From JASBSR01 sp963847575 (lineage in GTDB: Bacteria; Pseudomonadota; Gammaproteobacteria; SZUA-229): a stretch of 64,000 nucleotides of DNA. The stretch spans positions 1 through 64,000 of the forward strand of contig CAWKAL010000110.1 of NCBI GenBank assembly GCA_963847575.1, read 5' to 3'. The notes beneath the pieces were generated by a model. It was not told the origin of the DNA, searched no databases, and saw only the letters and a list, made by a program, of their open reading frames with translations. Shown in pieces: positions 34,680 to 43,946 of the stretch (position 1 is the first letter of the stretch; every line of letters begins with the position of its first letter). A program made the translations under genes and the position numbers.

Positions 34680-36152
34680 CTAATCCACCGCCACAGTTCG
34701 GTTTGAGGCCCAGTCGCGGAGTTGTGTTATGTGTTCTGCCATGACCACGGATAACGGCCGGGTTGTACTGATTTCATTCAGCAGGGTTTGCGTCGTCACC
34801 GGTTCGCCGCTGGCATGGCTGGCGTAATGCGCACTAACGATTACCTGTTCTATTTCCGAGCCGGAGAAGCCTTCACTGGCGTCGATCAGTTCATCGAGTT
34901 TTACCGCGCTCGATTCGAGACCGCGTTTTTGCATATGGATGCTGAAGATTTGTTTGCGGATATCTGCCGAGGGTAAATCGACAAAGAAAATTTCGTCCAG
35001 TCGGCCTTTGCGTATCAGCTCCGGCGGCAGATCGTGAATGTTGTTTGCTGTTGCCACCACGAATACATGCTGTTTATTTTCTGCCAGCCAGGTCAGGAAT
35101 GCTCCGAGCACACGTTTTGATGTACCGTCGTCATTACCGCCGGAAATGCCTTTTTCGATTTCATCAATCCAGAGCACACACGGCGACATCACCTGCGCGG
35201 TTTTCAATGATTCACGCAAATTACGTTCTGTCTCACCGATGTACTTGTTATACAAGGCGGCGAAATCAAACCGCAGCAAAGGTACTCTCCAGATTCCTGC
35301 GATGGCCTTGGCGGCGAGGCTCTTGCCGCAGCCCTGCACGCCCAGCAGCAATACACCACGCGGACGGTCGAGGGACTTGCCGTTATTTGCGTCGAGAAAT
35401 GCCGACTCGCGGGTTTGCAGCCATTGCTTAAGCCGGGCCATGCCGCCGACTTCGCTGAACTTTGCGGTTTCGTATTCAAATGAAATTACATCATCGCGAT
35501 TCAGCAGGCGGTATTTTGCCTGCATCACTTCGGGCAGGTCATCGCTGGTAATTGCGCCGTCATCAACAATGGCATTGCGGATCAGGCGACGTGCGTCGTT
35601 GTAACTCAGGCCGCCCAGGTTTTTCACCAGCCGAGAAATATTGTCACGACTGGTCGACAGGCGCTTGCCGCTTTCCTGCTGCCAGCGTGTGGCTTCTTCA
35701 CCCACCAGTTTATTGAGTGCAGCCTCATTCGGCAGGCTGAGTTCAAACTTGACGACCAGGTGTTTCAGGCTTGATGGCAGACTGATGTCATGACTCACCA
35801 GCACCAGCTTGCTGCGCGTGCCTTCCATTCTCATTGCAATTTCTTTCAGATGGCGGGCGTTCACCGGGTCCTGGCAATAGGGTTCGAAATCGAGCAGGAT
35901 ATATACACCTTCACGCTCAACTGCAGCAATATGCTTGAGGACTTCAACCGGCTCGGCGATGTGTTTCTGAGTGCCGAGATCAATATCCAGCCGCGCCAGT
36001 CCTTGCGTCACCGACCATTTAAATATAGACAGGGTATTGCGCGTGGCAATTTCGACCAGCAGTTTGAGCGCGCGTTTTTCTTCGTGGGTTTCGATCTGCA
36101 GGATGGGTGCGTGGCCGAGCAGCAGCAGTTCTAGATCGCGGGTATCCGGCAT
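34680..36152 (-). CDS. Ycf46-like AAA+ ATPase
   Basis: The 490-residue protein has an N-terminal domain of about 220 residues typical of Ycf46 proteins (ILQIETHEEKRALKLL, FEPYCQDPVNARHLKEIA) and a C-terminal AAA+ domain with Walker A GVQGCGKSLAAKAIAG, Walker B CVLWIDEIEKG, sensor ATANN and an arginine-finger region RKGRLDEIFFVDLP. The family was first found in chloroplast genomes. Cyanobacterial members have been tied to inorganic carbon use, but the role in proteobacteria is unclear. It is monocistronic by spacing. Confidence 0.9.
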   Translation of the reverse strand: MPDTRDLELLLLGHAPILQIETHEEKRALKLLVEIATRNTLSIFKWSVTQGLARLDIDLGTQKHIAEPVEVLKHIAAVEREGVYILLDFEPYCQDPVNARHLKEIAMRMEGTRSKLVLVSHDISLPSSLKHLVVKFELSLPNEAALNKLVGEEATRWQQESGKRLSTSRDNISRLVKNLGGLSYNDARRLIRNAIVDDGAITSDDLPEVMQAKYRLLNRDDVISFEYETAKFSEVGGMARLKQWLQTRESAFLDANNGKSLDRPRGVLLLGVQGCGKSLAAKAIAGIWRVPLLRFDFAALYNKYIGETERNLRESLKTAQVMSPCVLWIDEIEKGISGGNDDGTSKRVLGAFLTWLAENKQHVFVVATANNIHDLPPELIRKGRLDEIFFVDLPSADIRKQIFSIHMQKRGLESSAVKLDELIDASEGFSGSEIEQVIVSAHYASHASGEPVTTQTLLNEISTTRPLSVVMAEHITQLRDWASNRTVAVD

Positions 36153-36203
36153 GAGTTGTTGTTATTTTTACGGCCAGGGGATGCATAAAGATTAGCACAT
36201 AAA

Positions 36204-36243
36204 TAAAAAAACCCCCGCCAGGGACTACCGAGGCCGGGGTTTG
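36204..36243 (-). terminator. Rho-independent terminator after the FTR1 gene
   Basis: On the minus strand AAACCCCGGCC pairs with GGCGGGGGTTT across a short loop and is followed by a run of seven Ts. It starts about 20 bases after the FTR1 stop at 36264. Confidence 0.85.
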
Positions 36244-36263
36244 ATCGGCGCCCGCCAAAGGCT

Positions 36264-38195
36264 TCAGCTGCTTCTGCGCTGGTACATCATCAGGCCAACG
36301 CCTGTGAGCAATACCAGCAACTGCAGGCCCAGGCTTTGCGCGGTGGGATATACGCCGAGCATTTCGATGCGTGGGAAATTCATCAGGCTGGTGCTGACTA
36401 TGCCGGCTTCCTGCAAGGCAGCAATCCCCTGACCGGTGAAAATGACCGCGAGCAGGAACAGCAGCACCGCATTAATCTGGAAAAACTGGCGGATTGGCAG
36501 CCTGATGCCAAGGCGATACACCAGCAGAGACAGCACCACCAGCAGCACGATCGCCGCACCGATGCCCATCAGGAAACTTTGTTCGGAACCCTCGTCCACC
36601 TGCACCCACATCGCCTGGTAGAACAGCACGGTTTCAAACATTTCGCGGTACACCGCGATAAACGACACCAGCGCCAGTACCCACAGCGTGCTGCCTTCCA
36701 TCGCGCTCGATACTTTGTGCTGCACGAACTGCTGCCAGCGCTTGCTGTGGCTGGCATTGTGCAACCAGAAACCAACGTAGATCAGGATCAATGCCGCGAC
36801 CAGTGCGGCCGCGCCCTCGGTGACTTCGCGACTGGCACCGCTGATGCTGATAATATTTTCCGCCACCCACCAGGTGAATATGCCAAGTACAATCGCGCCA
36901 ATCCAGCCAATGTGAATATATTTCATCGCATCGCGACGACCGGTCTTGATCAGTGCCGCCATGATCGCGGCCAGCACCAGGATGGCTTCCACGCCTTCGC
37001 GCAGCAAAATAATAAATGCACCGGTAAACGCGGCTTCGCCAGACATGCTGCCACTGCCCAGCAAACGCTTGGCATCGATCAACAGCGCCACGGCTTCAAT
37101 ACGCTTTTGTTCCAGCGCGTCGATATTTGAACTGCGCGAGAGCTCGCGAAATTCAAGCATGGCCTGTTCGATTTTGAGTTTGAGCGCTTTATCCAGGACT
37201 AACACGCTCGGCTCTGCCAGCTCGAAACCATCAAGGTAGGCTGACAGTGCGGTTTTATGTGCATTGACTGCATCACCGGCGCGGGCAAATTCAACGCTTT
37301 CTGCGAGCTTTGCAATACTGGTATCCAGCGCAGCATGATCACTCACCTGCAACACTTCAGGTGTATCGCGAAGATAGGTCAGCACCGCCTCGCCGTCTTT
37401 GTCTGACAGGCCAGCGAGCAATGCCAGCTCACCTGCTTGGGCATACGAGGTCGAAGTGATATCTGCGATCGTCATGAACTTGTCGTGCAGATGCCCCTGC
37501 CGCCAGAGCAGCTCACCGTTCTGGCTTTGCACCGTGCTACCTGAAAAACGGCTCACCATGAATGCCAGCGCCCAGCGTTGTTCATCAGCCAGATGCGCGA
37601 ACGATGCCATCGGGGTGCCGGGCACGCCCAGGCTGATAGTGTTATAGAGATCGAATACGCTGCGTGAGTACTGTCGCGCGCTATCATGGAAATTACTCGG
37701 CGCCGGCGACATTCCCGCGGCCAGCTCACCATCGCCATAGCCCTGCGCGCCGTGACAACTCGCACAACTGGAGTCGTACAGGCTGCTCACCTGGTCCATC
37801 GCCGGTAGATGTGCAGGCGCCACCACCAGGTCATAACTGCTGATCAGGGCCAGCTTGAGCTGTGCGGTCAAACGCGCGACCTCGCCGCCGTCCACGCGGC
37901 GCTCAACCGAAGAGCTGATGCGCTCAGCAGCCTGCTGAAGCTCGGCTTTGTTCGCCACCGGCGGCAGGGTCTTGAGCAGGTTCAGAATTTCCCCTGAAAA
38001 CTCCTGCATCTCGGCATACTCGACGCCATCGATCACCCGCCCCTCGCTGACCGTTGGCGCATAGTCCACACCCACGTAATCCAGCATTTGCAACAGGCGC
38101 TGCGACGAATCCGCAGCGGCCATAGTATCGGCATAGGCACTGAATGAAGATAAATAAGTAGCAAATACAAAAACTTGTAGAATTCTGGCTGTCAT
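36264..38195 (-). CDS. Cytochrome c-FTR1 iron permease fusion
   Basis: From ATG 38195 the protein has 643 residues. It starts with a signal peptide (ending about SAYADT) and a periplasmic c-type haem domain with CASCH at about 144-148 and a probable Met ligand in PGTPMASF. A helical linker follows, then seven membrane spans of the FTR1 family from about 390. The first iron motif is REGVE (399-403) and the second REMFE, keeping REx2E. FTR1 proteins import iron after oxidation of Fe(II), and the fused haem may pass electrons. A GTG 7 codons earlier would touch the Fur-box-like site, so the ATG is preferred. A terminator follows the gene. Confidence 0.92.
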   Translation of the reverse strand: MTARILQVFVFATYLSSFSAYADTMAAADSSQRLLQMLDYVGVDYAPTVSEGRVIDGVEYAEMQEFSGEILNLLKTLPPVANKAELQQAAERISSSVERRVDGGEVARLTAQLKLALISSYDLVVAPAHLPAMDQVSSLYDSSCASCHGAQGYGDGELAAGMSPAPSNFHDSARQYSRSVFDLYNTISLGVPGTPMASFAHLADEQRWALAFMVSRFSGSTVQSQNGELLWRQGHLHDKFMTIADITSTSYAQAGELALLAGLSDKDGEAVLTYLRDTPEVLQVSDHAALDTSIAKLAESVEFARAGDAVNAHKTALSAYLDGFELAEPSVLVLDKALKLKIEQAMLEFRELSRSSNIDALEQKRIEAVALLIDAKRLLGSGSMSGEAAFTGAFIILLREGVEAILVLAAIMAALIKTGRRDAMKYIHIGWIGAIVLGIFTWWVAENIISISGASREVTEGAAALVAALILIYVGFWLHNASHSKRWQQFVQHKVSSAMEGSTLWVLALVSFIAVYREMFETVLFYQAMWVQVDEGSEQSFLMGIGAAIVLLVVLSLLVYRLGIRLPIRQFFQINAVLLFLLAVIFTGQGIAALQEAGIVSTSLMNFPRIEMLGVYPTAQSLGLQLLVLLTGVGLMMYQRRSS

Positions 38196-38217
38196 GGTCG
38201 GGAACCGTTTAAACACA

Positions 38218-38236
38218 AATGAAAACGATTCGCATT
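38218..38236 (-). promoter_or_regulatory. Fur-box-like operator upstream of the FTR1 gene
   Basis: AATGAAAACGATTCGCATT is a 19-base dyad ending AATG/CATT. By eye it differs at two positions from well-known boxes of the type AATGAGAACGATTCTCATT. It lies 23 bases before the FTR1 ATG, where binding of Fur with iron would block transcription. Confidence 0.75.
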
Positions 38237-38290
38237 ATGATATAAGGACTTACTTATGTCAAATACCACCGCGTGCGCATTGGGGATAGG

Positions 38291-38441
<151 letters not shown>

Positions 38442-38448
38442 GCTTCCC

Positions 38449-40461
38449 TCATTCCAGCATCGCGCGCAGTCCGGCGAGGTGCGACTTGCCCTTGTCCTGG
38501 GTGGTTTTTTCCTGGCGTGCGCCGCCGTGCCATTCGAGTTCGTCCTGTGGCAGCTCTTCGATGAAGCGGCTGGGTTCGCAAATGTTACGTTCACCGTAGC
38601 GTTTGCGGGTTTTTGCCATGGTCATGGTCAGTGTGCGTTGCGCGCGGGTGATCCCGACATAGGCGAGGCGGCGTTCTTCTTCGATGGTGTCCTGCTGAAT
38701 GCTGGTGGCATGCGGCAGCAACTGTTCTTCAAAGCCGACCAGGAATACATGCGGAAACTCCAGTCCCTTGGCGGCGTGCAGGGTCATCAGTTGCACGCCA
38801 TCGACATCACGCTCATCTTTATTGCGCTGCAGGATATCCATCAGTGACAAACGCGAAATCAGGTCGGCCAGCGACCGGGTTTCTTCCTGTTTTTGCAGGC
38901 GCGTGATCCATTCACGCAATTCCAGCACATTCGCCCAGCGGCGTTCGGCGGTTTCCACATCCTTGCTCTGCTCCATCAGCCAGCCTTCGAAACCGATATC
39001 ATCCAGCAGACTTTGCATAATAGTGCTGGCTGCGTCATCTTCGGCGCGGTGTGCGAGACGCAGCAGCCAGTCGGTAAACTTGTCGAGGTGTTTGATCGCA
39101 CTGGCGGGCACGTGCGACTGCAGCCCGACTTCACCGCAGGCGGTGAGCAGGCTGACGCCTCGATCAGTCGCATAACGGCCAATTTTTTCCAGCGTGACTG
39201 AGCCGATATTGCGCCGCGGGGTGTTGATCACGCGCAAAAACGCGGCATCATCATCCGGGTTTGCCAGCAACCGCAAATACGCAGTGACATCCTTGATCTC
39301 GGTACGATCAAAAAATGACAGGCCACCGCTGACCACGTACGGAATATTGAGATTACGCAACTGCTGTTCAAATAAACGTGCCTGGAAATTGCCGCGGTAT
39401 AAAATCGCGTAATCGCGGTAGCGACCATTGTTCTGCAATTTGTGCGACTGCAGTTCGATACAGACGCGCTCGGCTTCTGCATTTTCACTGCTGCATTCAA
39501 TCACCCGTAGCGGATCACCATAACCCAGCTCGCTCCACAGGTTTTTTTCATAGACATGCGGGTTGTTGCGTATCAGCTGGTTGGCGACCTTGAGGATGCG
39601 GCCGCAGGAACGATAATTTTGTTCGAGCTTGATCACATTCAGTTTGGGAAAATCGATCGACAGCTGCTCGAGGTTCTCCGGCCGTGCGCCACGCCAGGCG
39701 TAGACCGACTGGTCATCATCGCCGACCGCGGTCAGGCAATGGCGTTTCGCGGTGAGCAGCTTGACCAGCTCGTACTGCATTGCATTGGTGTCCTGGTATT
39801 CATCCACCAGTAAATAATGAATGCTGTTTTGCCAGTTTTCGAGAATATCCAGCCGCTGCCTGAACAGCGCCACCGGCTGTAATATCAGGTCGTCGAGGTC
39901 GAAGGCGTTGTAGGCGTGCAACTGGCGCTGGTATTTCACATAGGCACGCGCGGCCTGCAGTTGCGAATCGTCTTCTGCCGCGGCAATCGCCTGCTCGGGC
40001 AGCAGGCCGTCGTTCTTCCAGCTGGAGATCTGCGCCTGCACCCTGCCCGCAAGATCGAGGCCGCGTTCACCGCGCGCACTCAGCAGCTCCTGCAGGGTGG
40101 AAATGGCGTCCTGGGTATCAAACACGGTAAACCCGGCCTTGTAATCCAGCGCGGTGTATTCCTTGTGCAGAATATTCAGCCCGAGGCGATGAAAGGTAGA
40201 CACGCGCAGGCCTTTCGAGGCCTTCGATCCGACCAGGCTTTTGACCCTGGATTTCATTTCTTCCGCGGCCTTGTTGGTAAACGTCACCGCCGCGATATGG
40301 CTGGCCGAGATGCCGCAGGGCCCCAGCAGGTAGGCAATTTTTTCGGTAATGACGCGGGTCTTGCCGCTGCCGGCGCCCGCCAGCACCAGCATCGGGCCAT
40401 CAATACGCTTCACCGCGCGCGCCTGCTGCGGATTTAAGCTGGGACTGGATTTTTGACTCAC
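38449..40461 (-). CDS. rep: ATP-dependent DNA helicase Rep
   Basis: A 670-residue SF1A helicase, close in length to E. coli Rep. Motifs: Q/I region LNPQQARAVKRIDGPMLVLA with AGAGSGKT, Ia VTFTNKAAEEM, II LVDEYQDTN, III VGDDDQSVYAWRGA, IV LEQNYRS, V LMTLHAAKGLEFPHVF and VI EERRLAYVGITRAQ. The ending GKSHLAGLRAML also matches Rep. It helps replication forks pass DNA-bound proteins. The frame is intact. Confidence 0.97.
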   Translation of the reverse strand: MSQKSSPSLNPQQARAVKRIDGPMLVLAGAGSGKTRVITEKIAYLLGPCGISASHIAAVTFTNKAAEEMKSRVKSLVGSKASKGLRVSTFHRLGLNILHKEYTALDYKAGFTVFDTQDAISTLQELLSARGERGLDLAGRVQAQISSWKNDGLLPEQAIAAAEDDSQLQAARAYVKYQRQLHAYNAFDLDDLILQPVALFRQRLDILENWQNSIHYLLVDEYQDTNAMQYELVKLLTAKRHCLTAVGDDDQSVYAWRGARPENLEQLSIDFPKLNVIKLEQNYRSCGRILKVANQLIRNNPHVYEKNLWSELGYGDPLRVIECSSENAEAERVCIELQSHKLQNNGRYRDYAILYRGNFQARLFEQQLRNLNIPYVVSGGLSFFDRTEIKDVTAYLRLLANPDDDAAFLRVINTPRRNIGSVTLEKIGRYATDRGVSLLTACGEVGLQSHVPASAIKHLDKFTDWLLRLAHRAEDDAASTIMQSLLDDIGFEGWLMEQSKDVETAERRWANVLELREWITRLQKQEETRSLADLISRLSLMDILQRNKDERDVDGVQLMTLHAAKGLEFPHVFLVGFEEQLLPHATSIQQDTIEEERRLAYVGITRAQRTLTMTMAKTRKRYGERNICEPSRFIEELPQDELEWHGGARQEKTTQDKGKSHLAGLRAMLE

Positions 40462-40571
40462 GGGGGCTCCACAAACGAAGCCGCCATTGTACGCAAGATG
40501 CGGGAAATATCATCCTGTCATGGGGGTGATGGATCTGGTCGGTGAATTAGGGTATGGAAGATTACTAATAT

Positions 40572-40733
40572 CCACAGATGAACGCAGATGAACACGGATA
40601 AAAGCAAATAATATTGTCCGCGAAAAACGCAAATGACGCGAATAAAAACATTAAGTTTGTATTTTGCGTTCTTTGCGTTATTCGCGGCTGATATCTTTGC
40701 TTTTATCTGTGTTCATCTGCGTTCATCCGCGGA
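40572..40733. repeat. Nested intergenic palindrome, families B outside and A inside
   Basis: The outer arms (about 40572-40607 and 40695-40733) carry CCACAGATGAACGCAGATGA and its inverse. The inner arms (about 40617-40650 and 40661-40687) carry CCGCGAAAAACGCAAATGAC and its imperfect inverse. Together they account for most of the 358-base gap between the divergent genes rep and ampD. The rest of that gap shows nothing recognisable. Confidence 0.92.
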
Positions 40734-40819
40734 CGATTTTTTGTCTGCAGTTCAAAAACACCCCCTGAACCAGCTAGACTCTGTTAACTAACGAATAAAT
40801 AACAAATTTTAAATACCAC

Positions 40820-41396
40820 ATGCAGATTGATCCCAGCACTGGCCTGATTCGCGAAGCGCGCCAGGTGGCCTCGCCCAACGCCGATGACCGGCCTGCGGGT
40901 GCGCCGCTGGATCTCGTGGTGCTGCATTCCATCAGCCTGCCGCCGGGTGAGTTTGGCGGGCCGTGGATAGAGCAGCTGTTCTGCAATACCCTGCCGCCGG
41001 ATGAGCACCCCTATTTCGCCGAGATTCACGCCGTTAAAGGTCTCTGCGCATGTGCTTATCAGGCGCGATGGCGAGCTGGTCCAGTTTGTCCCCTTCCAGC
41101 AGCGTGCCTGGCACGCCGGGCAGTCAAATTACTGCGGCCGCGAGGCCTGCAACGATTTTTCCATCGGCATCGAACTTGAAGGCACCGATGATTCGGCATT
41201 CGAAGCCATCCAGTATGAAACCCTGGCCGCGCTGATCACCGCGCTCTGCGCCACCTACCCGGGGATCAACCGTGACCACATCACCGGCCACAGCGATATT
41301 GCACCGGGACGAAAAACAGACCCCGGCAGTGGATTTGAATGGGATAAACTTTATGCCCTGCTGGATAGCAGCGCGCCCGATCAACAATCGGCGTGA
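40820..41396 (+). CDS. ampD: 1,6-anhydro-MurNAc-L-alanine amidase AmpD (one-base frameshift)
   Basis: The first part reads LDLVVLHSISLPPGEFGG and DEHPYFAEIHAVK, then the frame is lost. The second part resumes at VSAHVLIRRDGELVQFVPF and contains RAWHAGQSNYCGRE, NDFSIGIELEGTD and ITGHSDIAPGRKTDPG, the zinc and catalytic sites. The break is at 41039-41040, where GG should be a single G. Corrected length is about 191 residues. AmpD cleaves anhydro-muropeptides in the cytoplasm during wall recycling and limits beta-lactamase induction. ampE follows after 25 bases. Confidence 0.94.
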
Positions 41397-41421
41397 GACT
41401 GGCGCTGCCACGTTACTAATT

Positions 41422-42267
41422 ATGTCACTCATAACCGTCATTATTGCCCTGATTCTTGATCGCCTGTTGCGCGAGCATCATGACCTGCGCGACCTTGGCT
41501 GGTTCGAGCATTATTCCGGCTGGCTCAGCAAGCGGCTGCCCATTGGCAGCCCCGTGCTGAACATCATCCTGATCCTGTTGTTACCGCTGGGCCTGATCCT
41601 GCTGGTTCAGCTAGCGCTGCATGACACCCTGTTTAATGGCCCTTATTTTATATTTGGTGTGCTGGTCGTGATTTATTGTCTCGGCCCGGCCTGCCTGGCC
41701 AGCGACATCGAAGCCTACCTGGACGCACGCAGCCTGGGTGATGATGAAGAAGCCATGCATTATGCAGGCGTGATCACCGAACGCTCGGCATCGACCGTGC
41801 CTGACCAGCAAACCTCCGATGTCACGCGCGCCATTCTGTATGTCGCCAACCAGCGCATATTTTCGGTACTGGTCTGGTTCGTATTGCTCGGCCCGATTGG
41901 CGCAGTGCTGTTTCGCTTCATCACCCAGCTCGCCAGGGACGACGACAATTCTCCCGGGCAAATCCAGCTGGCGAAAAAACTCCACGCCTGGATGGCCTGG
42001 TTACCTGCACGCATGCTCGCCCTTGGCTACGCGATGATGGGAAATTTTGAAAGCGCCGTACAGGCGTATCGTTCTCGTACCCCCGAACCTGACCTCGGCT
42101 TACGCAATTATGACGTGCTGGTGACTACCGGTATCGGCGCTATCAAGGACCACGCCGAACTGGACGAGGTGGCCAGCATCCACGCCGTGCGTGGACTGGT
42201 GATGCGCTCTGTGCTGCTCTGGGTCACCATGCTTGCCTTACTCACCATGGGTGGCTGGTTAAGTTGA
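41422..42267 (+). CDS. ampE: AmpE-family membrane protein
   Basis: From ATG 41422 (MSLITVIIALILDRLLREHH) the protein has 281 residues and four or so membrane spans. Longer in-frame starts lie inside ampD and are less likely. Matching segments include WFEHYSGWLSKRLP and a C-terminal span LLWVTMLALLTMGGWL. AmpE is co-encoded with AmpD and has been proposed as a sensor in beta-lactamase control, though its biochemical role is open. Its stop overlaps the next start (TTGA). Confidence 0.92.
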   Translation: MSLITVIIALILDRLLREHHDLRDLGWFEHYSGWLSKRLPIGSPVLNIILILLLPLGLILLVQLALHDTLFNGPYFIFGVLVVIYCLGPACLASDIEAYLDARSLGDDEEAMHYAGVITERSASTVPDQQTSDVTRAILYVANQRIFSVLVWFVLLGPIGAVLFRFITQLARDDDNSPGQIQLAKKLHAWMAWLPARMLALGYAMMGNFESAVQAYRSRTPEPDLGLRNYDVLVTTGIGAIKDHAELDEVASIHAVRGLVMRSVLLWVTMLALLTMGGWLS

Positions 42268-42860
42268 AAACCCGGATTGATGTCATACGCCATGGCGAAC
42301 CCGTGGGTGGCAGACGTTATCGTGGCCACGGTGTTGATGACCCCTTGACCGAAACAGGCTGGCAGCAAATGTGGGCATCTACACCTGAAACCCTACAATG
42401 GGATGTGATTATCAGCTCGCCATTGTTGCGCTGTGCGGAATTTTCCCAGGCGCTTGCCGCGCGTATGCAGTGTCCGTATGAAATTGTAGATGCGATGAAA
42501 GAAATCGGCTTTGGCGCCTGGGAAGGCAAAACGCCCGAAGAAATCATTGCGGCCGATGCCATGGCACTGGAGCGGTTTTACGCAGACCCGGTACATAACC
42601 GCCCTGCCGGCGCCGAATCACTCGAAGATTTTTCCGCACGCGTGTGGCAGGCCTATAGCGAGATTGCCGAGAAACACCCGGGCAAACGCGTGCTCATCGT
42701 AGCGCACGCCGGCGTCGCGCGCGCGGTCATCGCCAATGTACTGCGCATGTCACTCGATGATGTCTACAGCCGCCTGAAAATCGAATACGGCGCGGTGGTG
42801 TCCACCCTGATCGAAAAAGAAGGCGGCACACCCAAGATGCTGGTGGCGAATTGTTTATAG
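42264..42860 (+). CDS. Histidine phosphatase family protein (CobC-like)
   Basis: The 198-residue protein begins MKTRIDVIRHGEPVGGRRY, with the catalytic RHG, followed by SSPLLRCAEFSQALA and ALVVAHAGVARA-like (VLIVAHAGVARAVIA) with the second histidine. The start is a TTG overlapping the ampE stop by four bases. It looks nearest to alpha-ribazole phosphatase (CobC) or small phosphoglycerate-mutase-like enzymes. No cobalamin genes are nearby, so the substrate is open. Confidence 0.88.
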   Translation: MKTRIDVIRHGEPVGGRRYRGHGVDDPLTETGWQQMWASTPETLQWDVIISSPLLRCAEFSQALAARMQCPYEIVDAMKEIGFGAWEGKTPEEIIAADAMALERFYADPVHNRPAGAESLEDFSARVWQAYSEIAEKHPGKRVLIVAHAGVARAVIANVLRMSLDDVYSRLKIEYGAVVSTLIEKEGGTPKMLVANCL

Positions 42861-42873
42861 AAAGTTAAAACCT

Positions 42874-43114
42874 AAGGCGCAACCGCAGAGGCGCAGAGGA
42901 CGCTGAGAAAACATTCTTAAAATTGTAAAAATGATTGGCCGCAAATTACGCAAAGAACGCAAATAAAATCTTTATGTCTGGACGGGCTTCGCCCGCCGAA
43001 TAGCCACCGATTTATTTTTACTTTGCGTCCTTTGCGTAATTTGCGGCAATTAATTTTTTTGCATATAACCTGTAATCTTTCTCTGCGTCCTCTGCGCCTC
43101 TGCGGTTGCGCCTT
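42874..43114. repeat. Nested intergenic palindrome between convergent genes
   Basis: The outer arms (about 42874-42910 and 43077-43114) contain GGCGCAACCGCAGAGGCGCA and its inverse. The inner arms (about 42936-42965 and 43020-43050) contain GCCGCAAATTACGCAAAG and its inverse. A CGGGCTTCGCCCG hairpin sits in the centre near 42982. It fills the gap between the phosphatase and dehydrogenase-like genes. Confidence 0.92.
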
Positions 43115-43130
43115 TATCTTTGTAATCCAC

Positions 43131-43902
43131 CTACGCACTCTTCTTCGACAGGTTCACCAGTTCTATGGTGGGTAAATCCAGTTGGTAGTGTTTTGCCAGT
43201 GCTAGTGCGCGTTCGAGCCGTGCCGGGGCGCTGCGGCCCATGCACTTGTGATCGAGGTCGCCCTTGAAGGCCTCCAGCATGCCGTTCATCAGCCTGCCCG
43301 GTTCAATGATTTCGCCGGTCATGGCGAACTGCAGTTGCATGACTTCGCGCGCAATATCCTGCGCCAGCTCGCGGTGGTTACGCCAGAGTTCACCGACAGT
43401 GCCACCGACGCGTAGACCCGCGATATTGGTGGTGATGATATACACATTTTTCAGAATCAGCTCGAACAGCAGCGCAGTTTCGTCCTCGAGTACCCGTACC
43501 GGGATAGCGAGTGTGCCAAGCGCATCCGCCAGCTGCTGTGCGTGTTTCCCATAGGCGGGTGACGGAATCAGTACTTTCACATCCTGGCCTTTTTTCTTTT
43601 CGAACCATACTGATATCACCGTCGGTTCGATACCGTGCTGTTTCCAGTCCGCCGGCAGCAGCTCGTTTTGCAGCAGTACAATGCGATCGCGCCAGCGCGC
43701 TGGCACCTGCTCGAGCATGGGCTGTAAATCAGCTTCAGCGACCGCGATCAGCACCAGCTCGGGATCGGGCAGTTCGGCCGCCTGTTGAGCCATGCTGGTG
43801 TCCACGCACCACCGGCACCACCGGGTAGCCGGCGCGCAGAAATCCGCGGGCAAATACGCTGCCCATTTCACCCAGACCGACGATCACAACAGGTTTATGC
43901 AT
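43131..43902 (-). CDS. NAD(P)-binding reductase-like protein, ketopantoate-reductase type (frameshifted)
   Basis: The N-terminal part MHKPVVIVGLGEMGSVFARG has a Rossmann dinucleotide motif (GLGEMG). The frame breaks near 43803-43810 and resumes at VDTSMAQQAAELPDPELVLI. The C-terminal part has LILKNVYIITTNIAGLRVGG and ends in a helical region like 6-phosphogluconate or ketopantoate reductase families. The net shift is one base, and the exact lesion is not clear. Combined length is about 256 residues. The start at 43902 has GGA upstream, and another ATG lies at 43917. It is divergent from amgK. The substrate is unknown. Confidence 0.75.
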
Positions 43903-43946
43903 AACAGTTCCGCTCATAAGACACACTTTCTCCACAGGCTGATAGA

